Below, one piece after another: positions 6,673 through 13,696 of a stretch of 13,696 nucleotides of DNA. The notes below the pieces were generated by a model, which was not told the DNA's origin, made no database searches, and saw only the letters and a program-made list of their open reading frames with translations. Position numbers and translations under genes: made by a program. This DNA comes from Halovenus sp. (lineage in GTDB: Archaea > Halobacteriota > Halobacteria > Halobacteriales > Haloarculaceae), in NCBI GenBank assembly GCA_028274925.1, contig JAQCNR010000393.1, forward strand, positions 1 through 13,696, in the 5' to 3' direction. Within the stretch, counting starts at the first letter, position 1. Each line of letters begins with the position of its first letter.

Positions 6673-8390
6673 TGACGGGCGACACGCACCCACTGGCTCG
6701 CGCCCTCTACGGGCTTGCTGGGTGCTACCCGTGGGAGGTCGAACCCAGCACAGAACTCCGGCTCGCACTCGACGTACTCGGCCGGCCGGTTCGTCCCGCA
6801 GTCGTCGTCAAGGCTGGCTACGTCGCTGGCGTTGTGGTAGGACTCGTTCTGTCTCTGTGTGCACTTGCAGTGCCAGCGACGTTTCGGCTCGCAGCGCTGC
6901 TCGGAGCAGTCAGCCTCGCACTGGTGACGACTCATGCAGTACACACGACGCCGAAGCTGTGGGCAACGGCACGGCGGACACGTGCGCTCGGGGCTGCGCC
7001 CGACCTCGTCGCCCGGACAGTGTTGAGTATGCGCCTCACTCCAACGCCGGAGCGGGCGGCTGATTTCGCTGCACAGACTGGTGATGGGTTGCTCACCGGG
7101 AGTCTGGCGGTGCATGTCCGACAGAACCAACACACCGGGAACTCTGGGTTGGTTGCGTTCGGGGAGTCCTGGACCGACCTGTTCCCCTCGCTGCGGCGCT
7201 CGGTCTCGCTGGTGTCAGCGGCGGGAAATGCGGCCGACCGCGACCGAGAACGCCTGCTCGACCGCGCGCTGACGGTCGTCCTAGAGGGAACTCGCGAACA
7301 GATGGAGAACTTCGCCGCAACCGTCCGGACGCCAGTAACTGCCCTGTACGCCTTTGGGGTGTTACTCCCGACGGCGTTGGTGGCACTGTTGCCGGCGGGG
7401 AGTGCCGTCGGTATCGCGGTGACGCCACTGACCGTCATCACGATTTACGATATCGTTCTGCCGGCCATACTGCTCGGTGCCGCGGTGTGGCTACTGGCTC
7501 GCCGGCCGGTCGCCTTTCCGCCGCCGGGAGTGACGACGAGTCAGGACGGCGTGGCCAACCGACAGTGGCTCGCGGTCGGTGCCGGCACCGCGACCGGAGT
7601 TCTGGCTGCATTTGCGGCCGCGCTGGGTACGCCGTCCTGGGGGCCGCCGGTTGCCGGACTCGGAATCGGGGTCGGTGTTGCGCTGTGGCTCTACTACCAG
7701 CCAGTCGTCAGCCAGTACGAGCGAATCCGAGAGATCGAGGCGTCGCTGCCGGACGCGCTGACGTTGATCGGCCGCCGAGTCGCGAATGGGCGGGCCGTCG
7801 AGACGGCAATCGAACACACTGGCTCGGAACTCGACGACGAACTCGGGGCGGTGTTGCTCGCTGGCGCGCGCCGACACCGACAGCTACAGATTGGTGTCGA
7901 AGAGGCGTTTCTCGGTCAGGACGGCGTGCTGGCAGACGTTCCGAGCAAGCGCGTCAGAGGGAGCGTTGCGTTGCTCGCACTCGCGGCCCGAGAGGGGCGG
8001 CCGGCCGGGAGTGCGCTGCTCGCGCTGGGTGACCACGTCGAGGACTTGCGAACGATCGAACAGGAGTCCAGACGCTCGCTCGCACACGTCTGCCAGACAC
8101 TCCAGACCACCGGCATGCTCTTTGGCCCACTCGTTGCTGGAGCGACTGTGGCGCTGGCTGCGGGCATCGGGGGCGAGGAGTTTCTCGCGGAGCGGACCCA
8201 GTCACTGGTCTGGCTGGGCGGGCCAGTGGGCTGTTATGCACTGTTGCTCGCGGTGGTGTTGACCGCGCTGGCGACGGGACTGACCCGCGGGCTGGACCGG
8301 GAACTGCTGGGCTATCGAATCGGTCGTTCGGTCGGAGCCGCGACAGTCGCGTATTTTGCGTCGTATCTGCTCGTCGGGACGTTACTGTGA
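6672..8390 (+). CDS. pilC: Type II secretion system F-domain membrane protein (PilC/TadC-type)
   Basis: This 572-residue integral membrane protein is the platform partner of the preceding ATPase. Two T2SSF cytoplasmic domains are visible. The first spans about residues 108-220 (PDLVARTVLSMRLTPTPERA); the second spans about 357-480 (ASLPDALTLIGRRVANGRAVETAI). Hydrophobic segments lie near 48-68, 72-92, 222-240, 246-275, 300-318, 324-341, 481-499, 513-535 and 553-571, giving eight to ten membrane spans. This duplicated layout is typical of archaeal PilC/FlaJ-like proteins. Its ATG overlaps the ATPase stop (TAATG), so the pair is translationally coupled. No pilin gene follows directly; pilins for this machine may lie elsewhere, including the partial gene at the left edge of the window. 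Confidence 0.92.
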   Translation: MTGDTHPLARALYGLAGCYPWEVEPSTELRLALDVLGRPVRPAVVVKAGYVAGVVVGLVLSLCALAVPATFRLAALLGAVSLALVTTHAVHTTPKLWATARRTRALGAAPDLVARTVLSMRLTPTPERAADFAAQTGDGLLTGSLAVHVRQNQHTGNSGLVAFGESWTDLFPSLRRSVSLVSAAGNAADRDRERLLDRALTVVLEGTREQMENFAATVRTPVTALYAFGVLLPTALVALLPAGSAVGIAVTPLTVITIYDIVLPAILLGAAVWLLARRPVAFPPPGVTTSQDGVANRQWLAVGAGTATGVLAAFAAALGTPSWGPPVAGLGIGVGVALWLYYQPVVSQYERIREIEASLPDALTLIGRRVANGRAVETAIEHTGSELDDELGAVLLAGARRHRQLQIGVEEAFLGQDGVLADVPSKRVRGSVALLALAAREGRPAGSALLALGDHVEDLRTIEQESRRSLAHVCQTLQTTGMLFGPLVAGATVALAAGIGGEEFLAERTQSLVWLGGPVGCYALLLAVVLTALATGLTRGLDRELLGYRIGRSVGAATVAYFASYLLVGTLL

Positions 8391-8434
8391 ACGCTGGTGG
8401 CCGAAGCCGTCGGTTTTCTCTGTCTGGGAGTGAG

Positions 8435-8450
8435 ACCAACTTTGATTATG
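8435..8450 (+). promoter_or_regulatory. Promoter of the CBS-HPF gene
   Basis: CCAACT followed by TTGATTATG (8442-8450) resembles a BRE/TATA pair. It is centred about 24 bases before the ATG at 8470, supporting that start in a leaderless message. Confidence 0.45.
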
Positions 8451-8469
8451 CCACGTGTCGAAACTTCAC

Positions 8470-9627
8470 ATGGATATTACGATGGATATTTCTAACATAG
8501 CCACTCCTGACTACGCCGAGGTCGACGCGGACGAGCGTCTTGGAAAAGTCCGGTCGATGTTCGAGGACGACGAGCGACCGAAAGGGATTGTGGTCACTGA
8601 AGACGGCGAATACACGGGGATCGTCAACCAGAAACAGCTCATCCAGTCACACGTTCAGGATGACGCGAAAGTCCGGGGACTAGTGCGGTCGGCACCGAAG
8701 GTCAAACGAACGGACGACGTGCGCGAAGTGGCGCGGGTGCTCGTCGAAAGTGGCGCAAAGATTGCCCCGGTGTTCGAGGGCGAAGCGCTGTGGGGAATTG
8801 TCAGTGAAGTGGCCATCCTCGAGGCCGTCCTCGACAATCTCGACACCCTCGATGTCTCCGACATCTACACGGCCGAGGTTGTGACGGTTACCGAGGACAC
8901 GCAGGTCGGGCGGTGTATCAACATGCTCCGGGAGAACAGCATCTCCCGGCTGCCGGTCGTCGACGGGGACGGCCAACTCAGTGGGATGGTGACGACGCAT
9001 GATATCGCCGATTTCGCTGTCCGTGACATGGAGCGCCAGCAGAAAGGCGACCGCTCCGGTGACATCGACCGCGTCCTCGATATTCCAGCCTACGATATCA
9101 TGTCCAGTCCGGTCGCGACGACGACTGCCGGCGCGTCGGTCAAGGCGGCGGTCAAGCAGATGCTCGACAACAACTACGCCGGCCTCGTCGTCACGCCCGA
9201 GGACAACGACTCCCTCGTTGCTGGCGTCGTCACGAAAACGGACGTGCTCCGCGCGCTGACGTACACCGAAGAGGACCATATGGATGTCCAGATTACGAAC
9301 ATCAAACTGCTGGACACGCTCACCCGCGAGGAGATTCGCGAGGAGATTCAGGCGACTGCCGACAAGTATCAGGAGATGCAGGTCCAGCATGCACACGTCC
9401 GGTTCCACAAACACAAAGAGAAACTCCGCGGGACGCCGCTGATCCAGTCGCAGGTCCGACTGCGGACCAACAAGGGTCAGGTTGCAGGCTCCGGCGAGGG
9501 CTACGGTGCCGACATGGCCTTCAACGTCGCGCTCGACAAACTCGAACGGCGCGTCCTCGAACTGAAAGGCGTCCGTGCTGACGAGGAGTACCGCGGCCAG
9601 TTGCTCAGAAAACTGGGCGAACTCTAG
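8470..9627 (+). CDS. Four-CBS protein with C-terminal HPF/RaiA-like domain
   Basis: This 385-residue protein is probably a ribosome-directed regulator gated by adenine nucleotides. Four CBS modules are visible at about 8-62 (RPKGIVVTEDGEYTGIV), 70-122 (AKIAPVFEGEALWGIVSE), 128-184 (SISRLPVVDGDGQLSGMVTTHDI) and 207-265 (NNYAGLVVTPEDNDSLVAGVVTKTDVL). They form two Bateman pairs that commonly bind AMP, ATP or related ligands. Residues 272-366 have the hibernation-promoting-factor layout: NIKLLDTLTREEIREEI helix, a basic HKHKEK turn, then GEGYGADMAFNVALDKLER, matching the EGxDMYxAID helix of HPF/RaiA. CBS-domain proteins have been reported as ribosome-bound hibernation factors in other archaea. 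The ATG at 8470 fits the TATA spacing; the ATG at 8482 (MDISNIATP) and GTG at 8455 are alternatives. The stop shares CTAG with the convergent hydrolase gene. Confidence 0.88.
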   Translation: MDITMDISNIATPDYAEVDADERLGKVRSMFEDDERPKGIVVTEDGEYTGIVNQKQLIQSHVQDDAKVRGLVRSAPKVKRTDDVREVARVLVESGAKIAPVFEGEALWGIVSEVAILEAVLDNLDTLDVSDIYTAEVVTVTEDTQVGRCINMLRENSISRLPVVDGDGQLSGMVTTHDIADFAVRDMERQQKGDRSGDIDRVLDIPAYDIMSSPVATTTAGASVKAAVKQMLDNNYAGLVVTPEDNDSLVAGVVTKTDVLRALTYTEEDHMDVQITNIKLLDTLTREEIREEIQATADKYQEMQVQHAHVRFHKHKEKLRGTPLIQSQVRLRTNKGQVAGSGEGYGADMAFNVALDKLERRVLELKGVRADEEYRGQLLRKLGEL

Positions 9628-10343
9628 GATTCGACGACCGTATTTTTCAGCCGACCGATTCCTTCGTACCAGATTTCGATATCGTCGCCGGGTTCGATTA
9701 GTCCCGGGTTCGCAGGGCTCCCGAAGGAGATGACGTCACCGGGTTCGAACGTGTATCGCTCTGAGAGGAATGCAAGCGCCTCGTAAGGGTCGAAGATCAT
9801 CCAGTCAGTTGTCGCGTCCTGGCGTTTCTCTCCGGAGATGTGTGTCTCGATGTCGATATCTCGCGGGTCCAGCTCCGTCTCGATGACAGGTCCCAGCGGT
9901 GCAGACCCGTCGAACGCTTTGCGCGCAGTCCGTCGTTCCTGGTCCAGTGCGTCGAGGTCGTTGAGAATCGTCCAGCCACGCAGCACGTCTTTGACCTCAT
10001 CCTCGCCATCGAGGTCCGTACACTCCTCGTCGATGACGGCAGCCAGTTCGCCGGCGTAGGTCAGTTCCTCGGTCCAGTCGGGATATTCGATTGGCTGCTC
10101 CGGCGGGTGCAGAGAGACGGCGGGCTTGATGAACCAGTCCGGAATCTCTGGGATGTCGTAGTCCATCTGGTCGATTTTCTCCGCGAAGTTGCGGCCGATG
10201 CAGTAAAACGTTCCGGGCTCACAGGGCGCACGTAGCGTTGCGTCCTCGCCGATTTCGTATTCGTCGCCGTCGACGGTCACCGTCCCATCATCGTACTCGC
10301 CGGTCAGAATGCCATCGTCGGTCTCGATGCGTGCTAGTTTCAT
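9624..10343 (-). CDS. Fumarylacetoacetate hydrolase family protein
   Basis: A 239-residue single-domain enzyme of the FAH superfamily, metal-dependent enzymes that cleave or decarboxylate 1,3-dicarbonyl acids and hydrate related dienes. Family landmarks are FYCIGRNFAEKI (46-57), WFIKPAVSL (70-78), ELAAVID (99-105), GWTILNDLDALDQE (123-136), KAFDGSAPLGP (142-152) and GDVISFGSPANPG (202-214). E99 and D129 fit metal ligands. The usual first glutamate of the E-x-E pair is replaced in TYAGEL, and the histidine of NYxxH is K56. The active site therefore differs from well-studied members, so the substrate cannot be assigned. Length suits the short haloarchaeal branch. The start at 10343 follows a good BRE/TATA pair and is leaderless. 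It is divergent from the histidine kinase and convergent with the CBS gene. Confidence 0.88.
   Translation of the reverse strand: MKLARIETDDGILTGEYDDGTVTVDGDEYEIGEDATLRAPCEPGTFYCIGRNFAEKIDQMDYDIPEIPDWFIKPAVSLHPPEQPIEYPDWTEELTYAGELAAVIDEECTDLDGEDEVKDVLRGWTILNDLDALDQERRTARKAFDGSAPLGPVIETELDPRDIDIETHISGEKRQDATTDWMIFDPYEALAFLSERYTFEPGDVISFGSPANPGLIEPGDDIEIWYEGIGRLKNTVVES
9643..9647 (+). terminator. T-run possibly ending the CBS-HPF transcript
   Basis: Five T residues lie 15 bases past the stop codon on the plus strand, inside the 3' end of the convergent gene. Archaeal RNA polymerase can terminate at short U-tracts. No hairpin is visible. Confidence 0.25.
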
Positions 10344-10364
10344 GCTCGGGCCTTCCGCGCGACG

Positions 10365-10380
10365 GTTTACAACAGTTTCG
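10365..10380 (-). promoter_or_regulatory. Promoter of the FAH-family gene
   Basis: On the minus strand CGAAACTG, a good BRE match, is followed by TTGTAAAC. The TATA part is centred about 25 bases before the ATG at 10343. This is the clearest promoter in the window. Confidence 0.6.
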
Positions 10381-10438
10381 AGAGGAGGCGCTCGGCCGGA
10401 CGATTCAAGCGTGTTGGGAGATTTTTGTTGGACGAGCG

Positions 10439-12139
10439 ATGTCGACAGAGGAGTGGGGCGTGAGGGGAATCTACGTCGCAGCGAGCCTGCTCTCGGTTGG
10501 ACTGGCGGGACTGCTCTGGCGAAGCCGGGACCGAAAGGGTGCCGTCCCGCTGAGCGTCGAAATGGTCGGAGCAGCGTGTTGGGCGCTCTGTCTGCTCGTC
10601 TCGACGGTCCCACAGCAGTCCCTCGCACGGGCCGCGATTCGGGTGATGTACTTGCCCATCGGCGTGACTGTCGCCGCAACACTGGTTTTCGCACTCGAGT
10701 ACACCGGCAGAGAGCGATACGTGACACGACGGACGCTCGCGGTGCTGTCGGTTCATCCGATACTGGCTGGGCTGGCGGCGCTTGTGAATCCTGGCAATCT
10801 GTTTTTCACAGCGCTGCGGCCAACAGGCGTCGTCGGCGTCGAGCAGGTCTGGGGCCCGCTGTTCTGGGCCCACTCCGCGTACAGTTATGCGCTCATTCTT
10901 GGCTACACGGCCTTGCTGGTCGGATTTATTTATAAGACGAGACACGAGTTGTATCGCGGGCAAGCCGCAGCGTTGATTCTCGGAATCTCTTCGCCAGTCC
11001 CGTTAAATTTGATCTTTCTCACTGGCACAGTCGAGTTCGACACGACACCCATTGGGTTCGTCGTCGCATCGGCGTTTTTTGCCCTCGCTATCGTCCACTA
11101 CGAGTACACAAATATCACACCCATCGCCCGAGAGAAGGTTATCACAAACGTCAGAGATGGAATGCTCGTCGTCGGCCCCGAGAATTGGATTGTCGATAGC
11201 AATCCGGCTGCCGAACGGATGCTCGGAGCGAACAAATCGCTGGTTGGCTCGACTGTCGAAGAGGTAGTCACTGCCCCTGAGACTGCGGCAGTATTCGAGG
11301 CGTTGATGACCGACAGAGAAGACGAACAGACCATCTCTTATCGGGAACTGTCGTTACGACTCGAGTCGACGCCGATTAATGACGACCGCGGCCAGCAGAT
11401 TGGCTGGCTGTTTTTACTCGACGACGTGACCGAACAAAAACGCCGTGAACGCGACCTCGAACAGCAGATTGAGAAACTCGACCAGTTCGCCAGTCTCGTC
11501 AGCCACGACTTGCGCAACCCGCTGAACGTCGCCGCTGGCTATATCGACCAGGCGAAAGTAACAGGCGATGTCTCCTATCTCGATAACGCCGAAGATGCAA
11601 CCGACCGCATGGAGGCGATTATCGAAGATGTGCTCGCGCTGGCACGGGAGGGGCAGGAGGTAACCGACCCAAGTGACGTCTCAGTTGCGACAGTTGCACG
11701 GGCAGCGTGGGACAGCGTCGAGACAGGCGGGGCGACATTGCGCGTCGACGCGGATGTAACCGTCGTCGCGGACCAAACACGGCTCCAGCGACTATTCGAG
11801 AATCTCTACCGCAACGCCGTGGAGCACGGAGCGAGCGAAGAGACTGGTGATGCGAGGGATATCCCGACTCTTTCGGAGTTAGTCGTGGAAGTGAGTGTTA
11901 CCGAAGAGACAGCCGCAATGCTGACCATCGCGGTGAGTGACAATGGAACCGGAATCCCCGAAGCGAACGTCCATGACGTCTTCGAAGACGGCTTCACGAC
12001 TGACCGGGAGGGAACTGGACTCGGGTTAGCTATCGTCGAGCAGATTGCGGGTGCCCACGGCTGGGAGATACAGGCCGGAATCGCGGAAAGCGGTGGCGCG
12101 AAGTTCGAGATTTCGGGCGTCCGGAAGCCAGTGTCGTAG
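10439..12139 (+). CDS. Membrane sensor histidine kinase (7TM-PAS-HisKA-HATPase)
   Basis: A 566-residue sensor kinase. Residues 10-225 hold about seven hydrophobic segments (10-27, 43-56, 70-87, 99-116, 145-164, 175-195, 205-220), the layout of the HisKA_7TM sensory region. A PAS-like domain follows at about 232-332 (VRDGMLVVGPENWIVDSNPAAERMLG). Then comes a short coiled linker (EQKRRERDLEQQIEKLDQF) and the dimerisation domain with the phospho-accepting H356 in VSHDLRNPL. The ATPase domain shows the N-box ENLYRNAVEH (454-463), G1 box DNGTGIP (501-507) and G2 box GTGLGLAIV (525-533), so the kinase looks intact. The PAS domain has no obvious haem or flavin ligand. No response regulator gene is adjacent, common for haloarchaeal orphan kinases. 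The frame is open upstream, but the ATG at 10439 best places the first membrane segment. No strong promoter is visible. Confidence 0.92.
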   Translation: MSTEEWGVRGIYVAASLLSVGLAGLLWRSRDRKGAVPLSVEMVGAACWALCLLVSTVPQQSLARAAIRVMYLPIGVTVAATLVFALEYTGRERYVTRRTLAVLSVHPILAGLAALVNPGNLFFTALRPTGVVGVEQVWGPLFWAHSAYSYALILGYTALLVGFIYKTRHELYRGQAAALILGISSPVPLNLIFLTGTVEFDTTPIGFVVASAFFALAIVHYEYTNITPIAREKVITNVRDGMLVVGPENWIVDSNPAAERMLGANKSLVGSTVEEVVTAPETAAVFEALMTDREDEQTISYRELSLRLESTPINDDRGQQIGWLFLLDDVTEQKRRERDLEQQIEKLDQFASLVSHDLRNPLNVAAGYIDQAKVTGDVSYLDNAEDATDRMEAIIEDVLALAREGQEVTDPSDVSVATVARAAWDSVETGGATLRVDADVTVVADQTRLQRLFENLYRNAVEHGASEETGDARDIPTLSELVVEVSVTEETAAMLTIAVSDNGTGIPEANVHDVFEDGFTTDREGTGLGLAIVEQIAGAHGWEIQAGIAESGGAKFEISGVRKPVS

Positions 12140-12199
12140 TCGGGCAACGCAGGCCCCTAACAGCGAACTGAGCGTAGTTGGTTCGGACTGCTTCGAGTC

Positions 12200-12208
12200 A
12201 CTTAACTG
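12200..12208 (+). promoter_or_regulatory. Possible promoter of the AAA+ gene
   Basis: ACTTAACTG lies about 29 bases before the ATG at 12233, consistent with transcription starting within one or two bases of the start codon. The TATA match is moderate. Confidence 0.35.
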
Positions 12209-12232
12209 GGTCGCGGCGCTACCTTTGTGAGA

Positions 12233-13555
12233 ATGAAGGATCCGGAACTCGCTGTCGTCGAGTTCGTGTTGACGACGACTGTCTACAACGAGACCGAGCG
12301 GTTCGGCGCTGATGATCTGCCTGCCGCGTATCGAAGCCCGTTCTGGAGCGACGGCCGGATAGAGCGGCCGCTCTCGCCGACTGTCGGGGGCGCACAGACC
12401 GCGACAGGCGTCGATCGCCCGTGGGACGCGGTCTCCGGGCTGATGTTCACCGACCACGACGACTTCTCCGGGACGCTCTCGTTTACCGACCAGGACATGG
12501 CTGAGGAGTGGTATCTCGACCGTGCCTCGGACGGTCAGATCGAGGCCAATCCGGTACTTGCGGGCCACTTCGAGGAGAGTCGAGAGGTTTCCTACGACCT
12601 CGCTGCCGAGCAAAACCGACCCGCCCGTGCCGACCGAGAGTTCATCGACTCACTGCTAGTGGAGTACTTCGACGACGACGAGGAAGAGGAGATGCTCGAT
12701 CTGGTCGACATTCGCGCCCCAGAAGAAATCGAGCAGACGCTCAACGAGATTGTGCTGACTGGCGAACAGGAAGGCGAGATTCAGAAAATCGTCAAAGCCA
12801 TCGAACACCGGGAGTATCTGGCGAGTATTGGCCTCCGAGAGATCGGAAAACTGCTCTTCGTCGGCCCACCGGGCACCGGAAAAACCAGCGTTGCGCGGGC
12901 GCTGGCCGCAAAACTCGGCCTGCCCTTCGTCGAGGTGAAACTCTCGATGATCACCAGCCAGTATCTCGGCGAAACCGCAAAAAACGTCGAGAAGACCTTC
13001 GAGGTCGCAAAACGACTCGCGCCGTGTATCCTCTTCATCGACGAGTTCGACTTCGTGGCGAAAACGCGCTCCAGCGACGAACACGCCGCAATCAAGCGTG
13101 CGGTCAACACACTGCTGAAAAGCATCGACGAAGTGTCGCTCATTCAGGACGAAGTGCTGCTCATCGGCGCGACGAACCACCCCGACCAACTCGACGCCGC
13201 CGCCTGGCGACGGTTCGACGAGATTGTCAACTTCCCAAAGCCCGACCACAGGATGCGGGCAGGCATTCTCGATATCGTCACCGAGCAGATGGAGATCGTC
13301 GACTTCTCGTCGGACGAACTCGCCGACATTACTGAGGGGCTCACCGGGAGTGACCTGCGACTCGTCCTCCGAGAAGCAGTGCTCGAAGCGCTAACCGAGG
13401 AGCGGACGACGCTCACCCAACAGGACCTCGTCGACGCCGTCGAGGCCTTCGAGGAACGAGATACGCTGAAAAACATGGATATGATCGAGGGCGACCACGA
13501 CGCCCTCGTCGCAGGCGGTGGCTTCGACGACGACCACGACCACAGTCACGACTGA
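12233..13555 (+). CDS. AAA+ ATPase with haloarchaeal N-terminal domain
   Basis: A 440-residue protein with one AAA+ module and no transmembrane segment. The first 160 residues match no domain I can name; they include FVLTTTVYNETERF, the aromatic FWSDGRIERPLSP, and an acidic stretch EYFDDDEEEEM. The AAA+ core has Walker A GPPGTGKT (211-218), pore-loop-like MITSQYLGET (239-248), Walker B ILFIDE (266-271), sensor 1 ATNHP (313-317), arginines R326/R327 in AAWRRFDEI, and sensor 2 GSDLRLVLREA (372-382). This resembles the classic FtsH/p97/proteasome-regulatory clade, which remodels protein complexes. There is no protease domain and no proteasome-docking HbYX end; the tail is HDHSHD. The ATG at 12233 is preferred over the GTG at 12227 because homologues, as I recall them, begin near this point. 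The substrate is unknown. Confidence 0.88.
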   Translation: MKDPELAVVEFVLTTTVYNETERFGADDLPAAYRSPFWSDGRIERPLSPTVGGAQTATGVDRPWDAVSGLMFTDHDDFSGTLSFTDQDMAEEWYLDRASDGQIEANPVLAGHFEESREVSYDLAAEQNRPARADREFIDSLLVEYFDDDEEEEMLDLVDIRAPEEIEQTLNEIVLTGEQEGEIQKIVKAIEHREYLASIGLREIGKLLFVGPPGTGKTSVARALAAKLGLPFVEVKLSMITSQYLGETAKNVEKTFEVAKRLAPCILFIDEFDFVAKTRSSDEHAAIKRAVNTLLKSIDEVSLIQDEVLLIGATNHPDQLDAAAWRRFDEIVNFPKPDHRMRAGILDIVTEQMEIVDFSSDELADITEGLTGSDLRLVLREAVLEALTEERTTLTQQDLVDAVEAFEERDTLKNMDMIEGDHDALVAGGGFDDDHDHSHD

Positions 13556-13696
13556 CTACAGCCACTGCCACGGCCACCTGTTGACCGAATCAGTGAGTTC
13601 GTCACTCTCGTGTGCGAGTCGCTCCGTCGCCGCAGCAAGTCGTTCGACTGCCTGAATGAGCCTGAGTGTGAAGTAGCCAGCAGCGAGCAATGCACC
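13556..13696 (-). CDS. C-terminus of an unidentified small membrane protein
   Basis: On the minus strand a frame ends with TAG at 13558-13556 and runs off the right edge, giving the last 46 residues of a protein. It reads GALLAAGYFTLRLIQAVERL, the end of a probable membrane helix, then a charged helix AAATERLAHESDELTD and an aromatic end NRWPWQWL. Codon use is haloarchaeal, with G/C mostly at third positions. Its stop directly abuts the TGA of the convergent AAA+ gene with no base between. Too little is visible to assign a family, and an accidental open frame is not excluded. Confidence 0.5.
   Translation of the reverse strand, partial: GALLAAGYFTLRLIQAVERLAAATERLAHESDELTDSVNRWPWQWL

Noticed and set aside
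10344..10727. Minus-strand frame extending the FAH-family protein upstream by 128 codons
   Set aside because: It runs antisense through the histidine kinase, is basic rather than acidic, and the ATG at 10343 has a good promoter at leaderless spacing.
1..13696. CTAG scarcity as a sign of unusual DNA modification
   Set aside because: Avoidance of CTAG is general in haloarchaea and is not specific to this locus.

Overview
The window is chromosomal DNA of a halophilic archaeon (class Halobacteria). The visible signs are strongly acidic proteins, GC-rich third codon positions, few CTAG tetranucleotides, archaeal and haloarchaea-specific gene families, tight ATGA/TAATG gene overlaps, and promoters of the BRE/TATA type sitting about 25 bases before start codons (leaderless transcripts). 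I cannot name the genus. I see no insertion sequence, tRNA, rRNA, CRISPR array or origin.

Layout. 1-281 (minus): 5' part of a type IV pilin-like protein. 542-2970 (plus): a translation/tRNA-modification operon, S15, a degenerate RecJ/DHH protein, the KEOPS subunit Pcc1 and ribosomal protein S3Ae (eS1), closed by a hairpin plus T-run. 2999-3460 (minus): a Tat-exported lipoprotein of the halocyanin (blue copper) type. 3589-4095 (minus): a purine-type phosphoribosyltransferase gene broken by one in-frame TAG inside its PRPP-binding motif. 4196-8390 (plus): a pilus assembly operon with a coiled-coil protein, a PilB-type secretion ATPase and a PilC/TadC-type membrane platform protein. 8470-9627 (plus): a protein with four CBS modules fused to a C-terminal HPF/RaiA-like ribosome-binding domain. 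9624-10343 (minus): a fumarylacetoacetate hydrolase family enzyme whose stop codon shares one CTAG with the stop of the CBS gene. 10439-12139 (plus): a membrane histidine kinase. 12233-13555 (plus): a single-ring AAA+ ATPase. 13556-13696 (minus): C-terminus of an unidentified membrane protein.

How the genes fit together. Three groups are visible. The first is ribosome and tRNA function (S15, Pcc1, S3Ae), to which the CBS-HPF protein relates functionally as a probable nucleotide-sensing ribosome hibernation factor. The second is the cell surface: the coiled-coil/ATPase/TadC operon, whose substrate pilins may include the partial protein at the left edge. The third is a set of single genes for redox, purine salvage, small-molecule metabolism and sensing.

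Most worth following up are the CBS-HPF fusion, the single-nonsense phosphoribosyltransferase, the apparently inactive DHH protein locked into the ribosomal operon, and the structured leader of the S15 gene. Most of the window is conserved haloarchaeal housekeeping. I do not see a defence or mobile system.
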